DNA of 64,000 nt, from NCBI GenBank assembly GCA_033762735.1, contig JANRLJ010000221.1, positions 1 through 64,000 of the forward strand. The letters are read 5' to 3'. Below, piece after piece: positions 15,271 through 24,152 of this stretch. Under the pieces are notes generated by a model. That model saw nothing but the letters and a program-made list of their open reading frames with translations, was not told the DNA's origin and made no database searches. How positions within the stretch are numbered: the stretch's first letter is position 1; each line of letters opens with the position of its first letter. The DNA is from JANRLJ01 sp033762735. Lineage in GTDB: Bacteria > Chloroflexota > Anaerolineae > Aggregatilineales > Phototrophicaceae. Position numbers and translations under genes: made by a program.

Positions 15271-17238
15271 TCACGGCGACGCCTGGCCGATACTCGGCGG
15301 GGCTTCATCCGCGAACCACGCTTCATTGGCCTGCGCGTTCAGTTCGATGATCTGCCGTTCAGGGAAACGCGCGATGATCTGCTCCCGCACACCTGTCCCC
15401 GGCGCATAATCCCAGGCGGCGATGATGTCGTCGTCCAGATACGGCCCGGTCAGCGCCATCAGGCTGCCATACGACCGCCAGCGCACATCGTTGCCGCTGA
15501 CGATCACCAGCACAGGCTGATCCCCTTCGCGCCGTTCTTCCACCCCCTGCGCCAGATCAGGCGAGATCATGTTGAAACCGTAAAGCGCCTGAATGCGGGG
15601 GGTGCTGTAGCTGTAGAGTGTGAAAATCAGCAGCACCGTGAAGGCGCTATACAGCACCAGACGCCCGGTGCTGTCCTTCACCTGTCGGACGATCCATGCA
15701 AGCGGGAGTGCGCCGATCAGGGCTAACGCGCTGAGCGCTTCATAGTAATAGCGCGTGCTGTAGCGCTGTGAACCGATCCAGTAGGCGAGATGAATGTAGA
15801 TCATGCAAAACGCCACGCCCAACAGCAGCCACGTCCAGGTCGATTCTGTCAGCGCGGCTGCACGCTTGTGGTCTTCCCCGGTGATCGCCCGACGGGCGCG
15901 CCAGTGTTCAAACGCGAGGCCAAGCGGCGGAATCAGCATCAGCGCCGCACCAGTGCCAACCCACGCCCACAGCAGAGTCTTCGCCTGTTGAATCTGCGCC
16001 GGGGTACTGCTGACCGTGTTGGACAGATACCCCTTGAGGAACGGCGCATCAGCAACCAGCGGCGCGACCAGCCACACCAGCCCCACCACCAGCCACGCCC
16101 ATAACCAGACGCGCCGGAACCCTACCGCTAACCCCAGCGGCAGGATAAAGAAACTCAGGCCAAACAGCGGCCAGTAGTCGCTTTCGTTCTGGAGGTGCGT
16201 CTGAATCTCCGGCGTGATCGTGCCGATGTTCCAACCGAATAAATCCGCCGCCATCAGCGACAGGTCGAAGCGGGCGTGACGCACACCTTTCACAATTGTA
16301 TGCCCTTCGCCGCCGTTTTCCGGCAGGCTGCTGCGCCCACAGCACGTCCCAAAACCCACCTGATCATACGGCCACACCAGCGTATACAGGTTAAAACCGG
16401 GGTCATCCACCGCCGCCGCGTTGAACAGGGGAATGGCCGCACTGATGGTCAGCGCAATCACGGAGAGCAGAACCAGCGGCGCGAGTGTGGTCAAAAATGA
16501 GCGTCCACGTACAATTGGTTCGGGAGCAGCAAGGTCATCGGCGATGCGCTTCTGCACGCGGAATGGCCGTGCAGCTACCAGCGAAAGCAGCACACGGAGG
16601 CCGCTCCACAAGACAAACGGCAGCGCCACGCCTATCGCGGTCAGCGGACGGTTGATGATAAGCAGGCCGAGCGCAATGCCCGCCACAACACCCCACGCAA
16701 TTACCCGGCGGCCTCGCTCGATGCGCCATATGGCGTACATAAACAGCGCCGCGCAGAACAGCGCTGACGTGTGCCCCATCAGCGTACCATTCAACAGCAG
16801 TGCCATCGGCGAAAATGCGACCAGTGCCGCCGCGATCAGCCCCACATCCCGATTGAAGACCTCGCGACCCAGGCGATAGGTAAGCGCGACTGTGCCCGCT
16901 GCACAGAAAGCATTCACCACCCACAGCCGTCCCAGTAGTTCGCCAATCGCCAGCAGCGCGGGCCAACCGGGCGAGTACTTCCCGAAGCGGTTGCCCGTCT
17001 GGGCGTAGTCAATCACGAACGGCTGCCAGAAGGCGCGCGACGGCTGCGGCGACTCAATCACGACATCACCCCGCGCGAAGATGCGTGCCTGGTACAGATA
17101 GGCCATCTCGTCTTCCAGATGCGGCAAATGCTGGAACACGCGGTCTGTCACCAGTGCCGTCATCACAACGCTAAAAAAAACCAGTGCAAGCGCTGCCAGA
17201 TCATAAAACGTGAGCTTTCCGCTGGTCGTTCTCGTCAT
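15271..17238 (-). CDS. ArnT/PMT-type membrane glycosyltransferase (GT39-like)
   Basis: A 655-residue polytopic membrane protein with at least ten hydrophobic segments. The first periplasmic loop carries HLEDEMAYLYQARIFARGD, with the acidic pair expected of GT-C fold enzymes that use polyprenyl-phosphate sugars; FGKYSPGWPALLAIGELLG is the next family landmark. It probably transfers a sugar to a surface lipid, glycan or protein. It begins 12 nt after the FRG-domain gene stop and so forms a two-gene transcript with it. Confidence 0.85.
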   Translation of the reverse strand: MTRTTSGKLTFYDLAALALVFFSVVMTALVTDRVFQHLPHLEDEMAYLYQARIFARGDVVIESPQPSRAFWQPFVIDYAQTGNRFGKYSPGWPALLAIGELLGRLWVVNAFCAAGTVALTYRLGREVFNRDVGLIAAALVAFSPMALLLNGTLMGHTSALFCAALFMYAIWRIERGRRVIAWGVVAGIALGLLIINRPLTAIGVALPFVLWSGLRVLLSLVAARPFRVQKRIADDLAAPEPIVRGRSFLTTLAPLVLLSVIALTISAAIPLFNAAAVDDPGFNLYTLVWPYDQVGFGTCCGRSSLPENGGEGHTIVKGVRHARFDLSLMAADLFGWNIGTITPEIQTHLQNESDYWPLFGLSFFILPLGLAVGFRRVWLWAWLVVGLVWLVAPLVADAPFLKGYLSNTVSSTPAQIQQAKTLLWAWVGTGAALMLIPPLGLAFEHWRARRAITGEDHKRAAALTESTWTWLLLGVAFCMIYIHLAYWIGSQRYSTRYYYEALSALALIGALPLAWIVRQVKDSTGRLVLYSAFTVLLIFTLYSYSTPRIQALYGFNMISPDLAQGVEERREGDQPVLVIVSGNDVRWRSYGSLMALTGPYLDDDIIAAWDYAPGTGVREQIIARFPERQIIELNAQANEAWFADEAPPSIGQASP

Positions 17239-17250
17239 CGTAAGCAGCCG

Positions 17251-18150
17251 TTATTCCTTCTCTTCACGTGAACCTTCATCCGTAATATGTTCCGGCGAAA
17301 TCTGTTCAGGATTGGCATTGTCAGCAGGGGGATCAGCCTCAAGAAAACGTGCCGCATTATAGTAGTAACGCTTCAGCCACGCACTGAGTCCGTCCAGACC
17401 GGGGAACAGCACACGCTCGGTGATGTTGAGCAGGTCGAGGCGGTCACGGAATTCCCATTTCAGACGACCAGGAATGATGAATTTGGTGTAGGTCAGGCCG
17501 TGTTCCGTAAACCAGTCATCGAAGCGGCGGGCGGCATCAGAAAGGACAGAGAAAATCGCGTACTGATTGACGATGCGCTCGTCCAGCGACGGCGGCTCGA
17601 AGAACAGCGCAAATGACCGTCCCATATTGCTTGCCATCTCGTCAAAAGTTTCAAAGTTCGGTGCCATCTCGTTCAGGATTTCCGCCGTGAACATCAGGAA
17701 CGACCCCAACTGTCCGCGCAGCTCTTCTGGAAGCTGCTCGTGTACGGCTTGCGCATCCACCTGCCACACTGCCCCATCAGCGCGTGCATCGGGAATTGTA
17801 CCAACCGCAAAATGCAGCGCCACATAGGGCGACCACGTCCAGTCCAGCAGGCGGGTAGGCAGACCATGATGCTGCGCCAGCGATACCCATGTCCAGTGCG
17901 AGGACTCGTGGGTGCCCTGCTGATGGGCGTACTTCATAAAACTCTTGAGGATGCTTTTCTCTAAAAATCGTGTTTCGTCGTCGTCGTGTTCCAGCCGCAG
18001 CAGACCGTTCTTGAGTGCATGATCGGCATCGACAACACCGCGAAACACAAAACTGGAGCGAAAACGCCCGATGGTGCGCGACCTTTCAAGGGGAAGGAGA
18101 GCTTCGTTGAGGTGGCTCCAATCTCGGATTTCAACAACCTGTTCCGTCAT
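17251..18150 (-). CDS. FRG-domain protein
   Basis: A 299-residue protein with the FRG domain: FVFRGV at 34-39 and LAQHHGLPTRLLDWTWSPYVALHFAV near 100-125. The domain is common in putative phage-resistance and toxin loci and has been compared with ADP-ribosyltransferase folds; no activity can be assigned from sequence. The C-terminal half (KFIIPGRLKWEFRDRLDLLNITERVLFPGLDGL) is a conserved FRG extension. The Met at 18150 is preferred; the frame continues to 18252 without a better start. It is upstream of and close to the GT39-like gene. Confidence 0.88.
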   Translation of the reverse strand: MTEQVVEIRDWSHLNEALLPLERSRTIGRFRSSFVFRGVVDADHALKNGLLRLEHDDDETRFLEKSILKSFMKYAHQQGTHESSHWTWVSLAQHHGLPTRLLDWTWSPYVALHFAVGTIPDARADGAVWQVDAQAVHEQLPEELRGQLGSFLMFTAEILNEMAPNFETFDEMASNMGRSFALFFEPPSLDERIVNQYAIFSVLSDAARRFDDWFTEHGLTYTKFIIPGRLKWEFRDRLDLLNITERVLFPGLDGLSAWLKRYYYNAARFLEADPPADNANPEQISPEHITDEGSREEKE

Positions 18151-18268
18151 CGGTTGAACCCCTGATAGGTTTACCCCGGCGCATTGTACGGGGCAGCCCA
18201 GCGCTCGTACAGACCTAAACACAGGCGAGATTGACCTGTTCTTTTGCCCCAAGAACCTTTATTCACAC

Positions 18269-18297
18269 TTGGAATCACCCTGCCCGCCACATATAAT
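18269..18297 (+). promoter_or_regulatory. Promoter for rplI
   Basis: TTGGAA (18269-18274), 17-nt spacer, and a perfect TATAAT (18292-18297), about 80 nt before the rplI start. Confidence 0.75.
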
Positions 18298-18374
18298 ACG
18301 GCACGTTTCGACAGGTCTGAATGAGCAATCCTCTCGTTTCTGGGAGGAGAAGACGAGCAAAGGGATTTTTACGC

Positions 18375-19022
18375 ATGAAGGTCATCCTCCTGGATTATGT
18401 TTACAAACACGGCGTGGCAGGCGAGGTCATTGATGTGGCCGACGGCTTTGCCCGTAACTTTCTGATCCCACGCGGGCTGGCCGCGAAGGCCACCGAAGGC
18501 GAACTGCGCCGTGCCAAGACTCTGCGCGATCAGGCCGCCGCCAAGCGCGCCCAACTGGAACAGCGCCTTGCGGAAGTCGCGGCCATCATCGACGGTGTGG
18601 AACTGATCTTTGGCCGCCGGGCCGCCGCCACTGGCAAGCTGTTCGGTTCGGTCACGACTCAGGAAATCGCGGATGAACTGCTGAAGAAGACTGGCGTGGA
18701 CATCAACCGCCGCCGTATCAGCCAGCAGGGTCTGCGCGAAATCGGCACCCACATGGTTCCGGTGCGCATGGGGACGGAAAACTCCCCGGTGCTGCGCGTG
18801 GTGATCGTCCGCGAAGACGAACTCCAGCAGTATCTTGCCGCCCGCGCCGCTGAAGCGGCTGGTGAGCAGGCTGGCGAACAGACCGAGGAAGGCATTGCCG
18901 ATACACTTGCTGAAGTCACGCCCGGCGATCTGCCCACCGAAGTGCTGGCACAGGACGCGGTGATGGCACAGGTGGAAGAACGCCGCCAGGCCGAAGCCGA
19001 AGCGGATACCACCAACAGCTAA
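18375..19022 (+). CDS. rplI: 50S ribosomal protein L9 with acidic C-terminal extension
   Basis: bL9, which binds 23S rRNA through its N-domain: MKVILLDYVYKHGVAGEV and VADGFARNFLIPRGLA are the diagnostic start. A long central helix and the C-domain (FGSVTTQEIADELL, IGTHMVPVRM) follow to about 150. The last roughly 65 residues are an Ala/Glu-rich, very acidic tail not present in E. coli L9 (149 residues). ATG at 18375 is favoured over an upstream start at 18321 because it begins the conserved motif. Confidence 0.95.
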   Translation: MKVILLDYVYKHGVAGEVIDVADGFARNFLIPRGLAAKATEGELRRAKTLRDQAAAKRAQLEQRLAEVAAIIDGVELIFGRRAAATGKLFGSVTTQEIADELLKKTGVDINRRRISQQGLREIGTHMVPVRMGTENSPVLRVVIVREDELQQYLAARAAEAAGEQAGEQTEEGIADTLAEVTPGDLPTEVLAQDAVMAQVEERRQAEAEADTTNS

Positions 19023-19061
19023 CGCACGGGCACCATGCCCTTTCACCCGAAGTCCACCCCG

Positions 19062-19094
19062 CAGCCCCGCTGTTTTCTTCATCGGGGCTGTTTC
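19062..19094 (+). terminator. Probable terminator after rplI
   Basis: CAGCCCCG (19062-19069) / CGGGGCTG (19083-19090), a perfect 8-bp stem followed by TTTCGTT. The T-run is short. Confidence 0.55.
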
Positions 19095-19118
19095 GTTCAA
19101 CGCCAGGCAACGTGCTGA

Positions 19119-20645
19119 ATGGATCTGTTCTCGCTCGGCCTTTACCTCAAAGATACCCGCGAAGCGAAGGAAATCGCGCTCGACAAAGTCGAACGTGATC
19201 TACGGATTCGGCGCAAGGTTCTGGAGTCGTTCGAGGCGGGCGATTTCAATCTCCCGGAGCTTTCCCCGGTGCAGCTTCGTGGCTTCCTGCGCAACTATGC
19301 CCGCTACCTCGGCCTGGATGATGAGCGCGTGGTGCTGCTATATGAAGCGGCCATCCAGAATGCGAATCGGCGTAGCAGAGGCAGGCGCGGGCGCGAACAA
19401 CGGCGCGAACGCCCGGCCACGATTTCCAGCACGGTTCCAGTCGTCACGGCACCTTCTGCCAACGGTGATAAACCGCGCAGCGAACCACGCCGTACCCAGG
19501 AGTTAAACAGACCTGCTACCCAGAACCGCCGGGGATTGTTCCGCAAGCGCCGCAGCCGCCAGGAACGCAAGGCACTGCGTGAACAGCGGGCAACGCAGGA
19601 ATTGGCCTCGCGTGAGATGGGGCAGCCGCTTCCGGTTGTCCCCGGCGGCGAATCGGTGGCAAATCCGGCGCTGACACCCGCCGAATTCCCCGCCTTTACC
19701 GAACGTCCGGCCTCGCGTCCCCGGCGCGATATTACCGACACAGACCCAGCGTTGCCCCGTGTCGCTTTTACTGAACAGCGTGATAACCGGCGACTAATAA
19801 GCCTGCTGAATACCCTGTTCATTGTGGCAATTGCCGTCGCTGCGATTGGCATTATCGCCTTTGTCGGGTCAGAGTTGATCGACCTGCCGGGCGAAGAGGC
19901 ACCACCGGAAGGGATTCTGGAAATTCCACCACCACAGCCGACCTTCAATTTCGCCGCCACGCTTGGCTTCGAGCCGACTCCCGCCCCCACGCAGGCCGTT
20001 GATACCCTGGGCATCAGCCAGCAGTTCGATGGCAGCGGTGTGCTCATCACGCTTCGCGCTCAGCAGCGCACATGGCTGCGGGTCGCAACCGATGGCAGCC
20101 AGCAGATGAATCGGCTGGTGCTGCCGGACGAGGTGTTTGAATTCCGGGCACAAAGCGTCATCAGCCTGACGGCCAGCAACGCGGCGGCGCTGGTGGTCAT
20201 CTACAACGGGCAGCCACAGGAGCCGTTTGGGATGCGCGGGCAGGCGGTGGACATCACTTTTTCGCCCACCGCCTACGACATCAGCACGGGGCCGGGCTTC
20301 GAGCCGACCTCGGAATTTTCGCCGACTCCGCCACCGACCCAGGATAATGCACTGGCGGCGACGCTGCTGGCACAGCAAACACCAACAGCGACCGAAGGCC
20401 CCAGCCCAACGCCGAGCCTGACACCCACGATCACGCCGACATCGCCGTTCAGCCCGACTCCGTCAGCGACCGCGACCAGCTTTGTGTCGCCGACGGTCAC
20501 GTTTACACCTGTGCCGACCAATACACCCGGCCCAACGCCGACGCTAACGGAAACACCTCCGCCGACCGATCCACCCGCCCCGACTGTGCCGGTGCCACCG
20601 CGTCAGGGTGCGACAGAGCCAACGCCGACTAAGAACGGGGCGTAG
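19119..20645 (+). CDS. RodZ-like protein (HTH-TM-DUF4115)
   Basis: A 508-residue protein with the RodZ plan: N-terminal HTH_25 (SLGLYLKDTREAKEIALDKVERDLRIRRKVLESFEAGDF), an Arg-rich linker, TM about 228-250, then an extracytoplasmic DUF4115 domain (WLRVATDGSQQMNRLVLPDEVFEF) and a long Pro/Thr/Ser tail from about 400. RodZ couples MreB to the cell-wall elongation machinery. The repetitive Thr-Pro tail is typical of Chloroflexota surface proteins and may be glycosylated (inference). It follows rplI by 96 nt. Confidence 0.87.
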   Translation: MDLFSLGLYLKDTREAKEIALDKVERDLRIRRKVLESFEAGDFNLPELSPVQLRGFLRNYARYLGLDDERVVLLYEAAIQNANRRSRGRRGREQRRERPATISSTVPVVTAPSANGDKPRSEPRRTQELNRPATQNRRGLFRKRRSRQERKALREQRATQELASREMGQPLPVVPGGESVANPALTPAEFPAFTERPASRPRRDITDTDPALPRVAFTEQRDNRRLISLLNTLFIVAIAVAAIGIIAFVGSELIDLPGEEAPPEGILEIPPPQPTFNFAATLGFEPTPAPTQAVDTLGISQQFDGSGVLITLRAQQRTWLRVATDGSQQMNRLVLPDEVFEFRAQSVISLTASNAAALVVIYNGQPQEPFGMRGQAVDITFSPTAYDISTGPGFEPTSEFSPTPPPTQDNALAATLLAQQTPTATEGPSPTPSLTPTITPTSPFSPTPSATATSFVSPTVTFTPVPTNTPGPTPTLTETPPPTDPPAPTVPVPPRQGATEPTPTKNGA

Positions 20646-20651
20646 ATGGGT

Positions 20652-20996
20652 TTACGTATCGTCGCCATCCGTGAGGATGGACGCGGCGACTTCAAAAGCG
20701 CCAATGCCCATTATCATGGCGTTGACGGTCTCGTCCTCGTCGCGCAGCAGCAGCGGCGCACCCATAAAGGCCAGCCCGCTGCCCAGGTCGAACAGCAGAT
20801 GCGTTTTGAAGGGGACGAGCTTAATCAAACCGAGATCGTAGCGAGTGAACAGACTGTAGACAAAGGTGCCGATAGCCGCGCCAGTGAGCAGGGTGGTGAC
20901 TTTGGGGCTAAGCCGGAGCAGGCGGGGTAAGGCCAGCAGCGTCCCGGCTGTCAGATAATCCAGTGCGCCGTGCGCTTCCGAAGAAATCACTTTCAT
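20652..20996 (-). CDS. Small four-TM membrane protein (SPW-like)
   Basis: A 114-residue integral membrane protein with four hydrophobic segments. The N-terminal EAHGALDYLTAGTLLALPRLL resembles the SPW-repeat/HGxxDYxTG family of bacterial four-helix membrane proteins of unknown role. It converges on the rodZ-like gene, with stops 6 nt apart. The region 20997-21193 up to the next gene is a divergent promoter region. Confidence 0.75.
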   Translation of the reverse strand: MKVISSEAHGALDYLTAGTLLALPRLLRLSPKVTTLLTGAAIGTFVYSLFTRYDLGLIKLVPFKTHLLFDLGSGLAFMGAPLLLRDEDETVNAMIMGIGAFEVAASILTDGDDT

Positions 20997-21193
20997 GAAA
21001 CAAACTCCTCATTTTCAAAGGACGAAACGAGGCTGCGTTGCCGAGTGTGGAAGAGGATGGTAGCAGAAGGTGGAAAGCGTAGCGGTTGTGGACACTCGTC
21101 CCTTTTTGGGGCGGATGTGAACAATTGAATTGTAGCGGTTGATCGCGCTGTACGTCCACCAAGATTCTAGTGTTTCTAAGGTTAACATCAACA

Positions 21194-21490
21194 ATGGACT
21201 CCGACGAAAAAATATACGGTGAGGTGAAAGGGCCTTATTCGCAAAAATCGGTCAAGAAGCGGATTGAGGCGCTGTTCCTGGATAATCTGGGGAAAGTGCT
21301 TTCACGAGAGCAGATTTTGGAGGCCGCAAGAGACCCGCTAACAGGGAAAGAGCCGGAAAACTGGCACCAGCGGCTTTCCGAGTTAAGAACCGACGACGGC
21401 TACACTATTCTTTTATGGCGCAATCGAGGGGATTTGCGGGTTCAGGAATACGTGATGCCCACCCTGGAAAAGCGAGAGAAGCCGATTTAA
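21194..21490 (+). pseudogene. HNH type II restriction endonuclease, N-terminal half (broken by in-frame TAA)
   Basis: The N-terminal winged-helix-like half of a restriction endonuclease (98 codons from ATG 21194). LFLDNLGKVLSREQILEAA followed by WHQRLSELRTDDGYTIL matches helix-turn-helix domains that precede HNH nucleases in type II enzymes. TAA at 21488-21490 interrupts the frame, but the same frame continues (RLRPTDETW...) into the HNH half with no further stop, which suggests one C-to-T change of a CAA codon or a sequencing error. Base composition is lower in GC than rimO and the genes to the left, consistent with transfer. Confidence 0.78.
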
Positions 21491-21877
21491 CGCCTGCGAC
21501 CCACAGATGAAACATGGTTGAAAATTCTGGAACGCTCTGCTTTTGCGTGTGAGTGGAAGGAGGCAGGACAGATTTGTGGCCTGGTCGAGGGCGATACTGA
21601 TCCAATCGGGGGCGGTCGTGTCAGGCTCACGCCCGACCACAAAACACCGCATTCGTTTGCTGCGGATATTGATCCAACTGACCCCGATCAATGGCAGGCG
21701 TTGTGTGGTCGGCATCAAGTCATCAAAAAGAATTACTGGGACAATCGCACCGGCAAACTGAATGTAAGTGCCATTATACAGGCTGCTTCCAGAGAAGAAA
21801 AACACATGGTATTGCGTCTCCTGCTGGATTATTTTGGATATACAATACAGGAAGATGGAACAATCGTTCGGAGATAG
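21491..21877 (+). pseudogene. HNH type II restriction endonuclease, C-terminal catalytic half
   Basis: Same frame as the preceding half. CEWKEAGQICGL, GGGRVRLTPDHKTPHSF, DPDQWQALCGRHQVIKKNYWD form the HNH metal site with its zinc cysteines, as in HNH-type type II restriction enzymes. A start inside the frame is possible only at TTG 21518 and would leave out the DNA-recognition half. It is followed 9 nt later by the cognate methyltransferase. If the upstream TAA is real, the nuclease is inactive while its methylase survives. Confidence 0.8.
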
Positions 21878-21886
21878 TGTTTACAA

Positions 21887-23047
21887 ATGACTCTTCAAAT
21901 TGTTAAAGGGTGGCAGCAGACCTTAACCGACGAACTCCACGACAAATCGGTTATTGTAATGCCGCCGTTGGATGCGAAACACAGCCTGCGACTTCTCCAA
22001 CGAGCCAACATCCGGCCAAAAGTGATTATGCTCGATCCCTGGTACAACAAGGGCTTCGGCGGCATACGGGATGACTATCAGACATTTATTCTGGAACTCC
22101 TGACGCTTTCGGCGGATATCTCCGATCATGTGTTTCTGTGGGGCTTTCCAGAAATCATCGCGCACTTCGTCGATAAAATTCCACAGCCGCTTGTGCTGGT
22201 TGCCTGGCTAACGTGGTATTACAAAAACAATCCGTCTGTTATTCGTGGATGGCGTTCCAGCCAGAATGCATGTCTGCATCTTGCGCGGCCTGGGGCGAAG
22301 TTATATCCTGAGCATTTCCTCAATGATGCTCAGAAGAAACTCAAGGCAGAGGGTAAGCTGCGCTATATGCCGGGTCCTACCAGTGTGATTGAAGCGGCGC
22401 TGCTAGTGGGCTTTGTGGGCAAAAAGGAACAAACCGGGCATCCCGCACAAAAGCCTGTTGCTGTCTTTGAGCCGCTTATTCTGATGACGACACAGGAAGG
22501 CGATCTGATTTTCGACCCGATGAGTGGGTCAGGCACCACAGGCGTTGTTGCACGGCTGCACGGTCGCCAGGCGCTTCTTTGCGATCAATCGCCTCAATAT
22601 ACAGAGATGATTGAAAAGCGGCTGGATTTGTCCCGGTTGACATTTGATGAAGATTTTGATTTAGAAGTCTCAAGAATTTCGATTGATGAACGGTGGAACA
22701 CACAACACGATGAAATCTCGCAAAGACAACTATTATCTCCTGAGCCTGGGCTGCTCCAAGAACACGGTGGACTCGGAGAGCATGGCGCAGGTGCTCAACC
22801 AGAACGGGATGCGCGGCGTGGGCGATCCATCCAAAGCGGGGGTGATGATCGTCAACACCTGCGGCTTTATCGACGCGGCCAAAGAAGAGTCTATCGATGC
22901 ACTGCGCGAACTGGTCGAATCACGGCGCGGCGACCAGATGGTGATCGCGGCGGGCTGCCTGGCACAGCGCTACGGCGAACAACTCGTGCAGCACGTCCCC
23001 GGCTTAGACGGCGTGATCGGCACTCGTCGCTGGATGGACATCTTTGA
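21887..23047 (+). CDS. Type II DNA methyltransferase (3' end runs into rimO)
   Basis: A DNA amino-methyltransferase of the beta-like order: motif IV as DPWYNKGFGG near 46-55, an intact target-recognition middle, HPAQKPVAVFEPLI, then motif I DPMSGSGTTGVVARL near 206-220. The convincing protein ends near residue 265 (about 22690). The last roughly 115 codons, to 23047, are an out-of-frame read of rimO (Arg-rich, no homology look), so the original stop has been lost or a frameshift lies near 22690. It pairs with the HNH endonuclease 9 nt upstream. Confidence 0.85.
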   Translation: MTLQIVKGWQQTLTDELHDKSVIVMPPLDAKHSLRLLQRANIRPKVIMLDPWYNKGFGGIRDDYQTFILELLTLSADISDHVFLWGFPEIIAHFVDKIPQPLVLVAWLTWYYKNNPSVIRGWRSSQNACLHLARPGAKLYPEHFLNDAQKKLKAEGKLRYMPGPTSVIEAALLVGFVGKKEQTGHPAQKPVAVFEPLILMTTQEGDLIFDPMSGSGTTGVVARLHGRQALLCDQSPQYTEMIEKRLDLSRLTFDEDFDLEVSRISIDERWNTQHDEISQRQLLSPEPGLLQEHGGLGEHGAGAQPERDARRGRSIQSGGDDRQHLRLYRRGQRRVYRCTARTGRITARRPDGDRGGLPGTALRRTTRAARPRLRRRDRHSSLDGHL

Positions 23048-24152
23048 CCTCATCACCCGCCTGCGTGACCGCAAGCATCCCGAACCGCTCTATCACCTGC
23101 CGACCGACGCAAAAGTCGTCGGGCTGGATGAGCGCGGCGTCCTGCGCGCCAGCGTACAGGGGTCGAGCGCCTATCTGAAAATTGCGGATGGCTGCCGCCG
23201 TCCGTGTGCCTTCTGCGCCATTCCCAAAATCAAGGGAACCGCCGTCAGCCGCCCGGTTGAATCGATTGTGGCGGAAGCGGTGCGCCTGCAGGAGATGGGT
23301 GTACAGGAGCTATTGCTGATCGCGCAGGACAGCACCGATTACGGCTATGACCTGGGCATGAAGGATGGCCTTGCGCATCTGCTGGATGAAATCGTTACCG
23401 CCGCGGCCGACATTCCCTGGATTCGCATCATGTACGCCTACCCCGGCTATGTAACCCCGCGCCTGATGGAAACCATCGCCAGGCACGACCAGATTGTCAA
23501 ATATCTGGATATGCCGCTCCAGCACGGCCACCGCGAGACGCTCAAGCGCATGAAGCGCCCGGCCAAGATCGAATGGGTGTATGAGACGGTCGGCAAACTG
23601 CGGGAGATGATCCCCAACCTCGCCGTTCGCACCACGTTTATCGTCGGCTATCCCGGTGAGACGGACGAGGAATTCGACGGGCTGATGCAGTTCGTGCGCG
23701 ACCTCGAATTCGACCGGGTCGGCGCGTTCAAGTATTCCTACGAGATCGGCACCCCAAGCGCGACACTGGCGGATCATGTCCCCGACGATGTAAAGCAGGC
23801 ACGGTGGGAAGCCCTGATGGAGCTTCAGCAGGGGATCAGCCTGAAGAAAAATCAGGCGTTCGTCGGGAAGACACTGAATGTGCTGGTGGAAGGGCACGGA
23901 CAGGGCGAGGACGAGGACGGCAACCCCATCGACACACCGATCAGCCTGGGACGCAGCTACCGCGACGCGCCTGAAATCGACGGTTATGTGCTGGTCGAGG
24001 GCGAACTGCCCGTCGGGGAGATCGTGCCGGTTCGCATCACGGGCGCGACAACCTATGATCTGATCGCCACACCCCAGCTTGCCGCGCCCATCGTCATTGA
24101 ACCCGGCAAGGTCTACGGCGAAGGTATGATCGGGCTGGACTCGGTCGGTTAA
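22710..24152 (+). CDS. rimO: Ribosomal protein S12 methylthiotransferase
   Basis: RimO, the radical-SAM enzyme that adds a methylthio group to S12 aspartate. The N-terminal MTTase domain has LGCSKNTVDSE and NTCGFIDAAKEES; the radical SAM cysteines are in CRRPCAFCAIPKIKG near 156-170; LLIAQDSTDYGYD, DMPLQHGH and TTFIVGYPGET follow, and a TRAM domain closes the protein (480 residues). Start at ATG 22710 rather than TTG 22683. Its 5' part overlaps the runaway methyltransferase frame. Its stop overlaps, tail to tail, the stop of the next gene. Confidence 0.96.
   Translation: MKSRKDNYYLLSLGCSKNTVDSESMAQVLNQNGMRGVGDPSKAGVMIVNTCGFIDAAKEESIDALRELVESRRGDQMVIAAGCLAQRYGEQLVQHVPGLDGVIGTRRWMDIFDLITRLRDRKHPEPLYHLPTDAKVVGLDERGVLRASVQGSSAYLKIADGCRRPCAFCAIPKIKGTAVSRPVESIVAEAVRLQEMGVQELLLIAQDSTDYGYDLGMKDGLAHLLDEIVTAAADIPWIRIMYAYPGYVTPRLMETIARHDQIVKYLDMPLQHGHRETLKRMKRPAKIEWVYETVGKLREMIPNLAVRTTFIVGYPGETDEEFDGLMQFVRDLEFDRVGAFKYSYEIGTPSATLADHVPDDVKQARWEALMELQQGISLKKNQAFVGKTLNVLVEGHGQGEDEDGNPIDTPISLGRSYRDAPEIDGYVLVEGELPVGEIVPVRITGATTYDLIATPQLAAPIVIEPGKVYGEGMIGLDSVG

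Noticed and set aside
22710..23047. The Arg-rich C-terminal 115 residues of the methyltransferase as a real domain
   Set aside because: They coincide exactly with the 5' part of rimO in another frame, show no domain signal, and contain the low-complexity composition of an out-of-frame GC-rich read.
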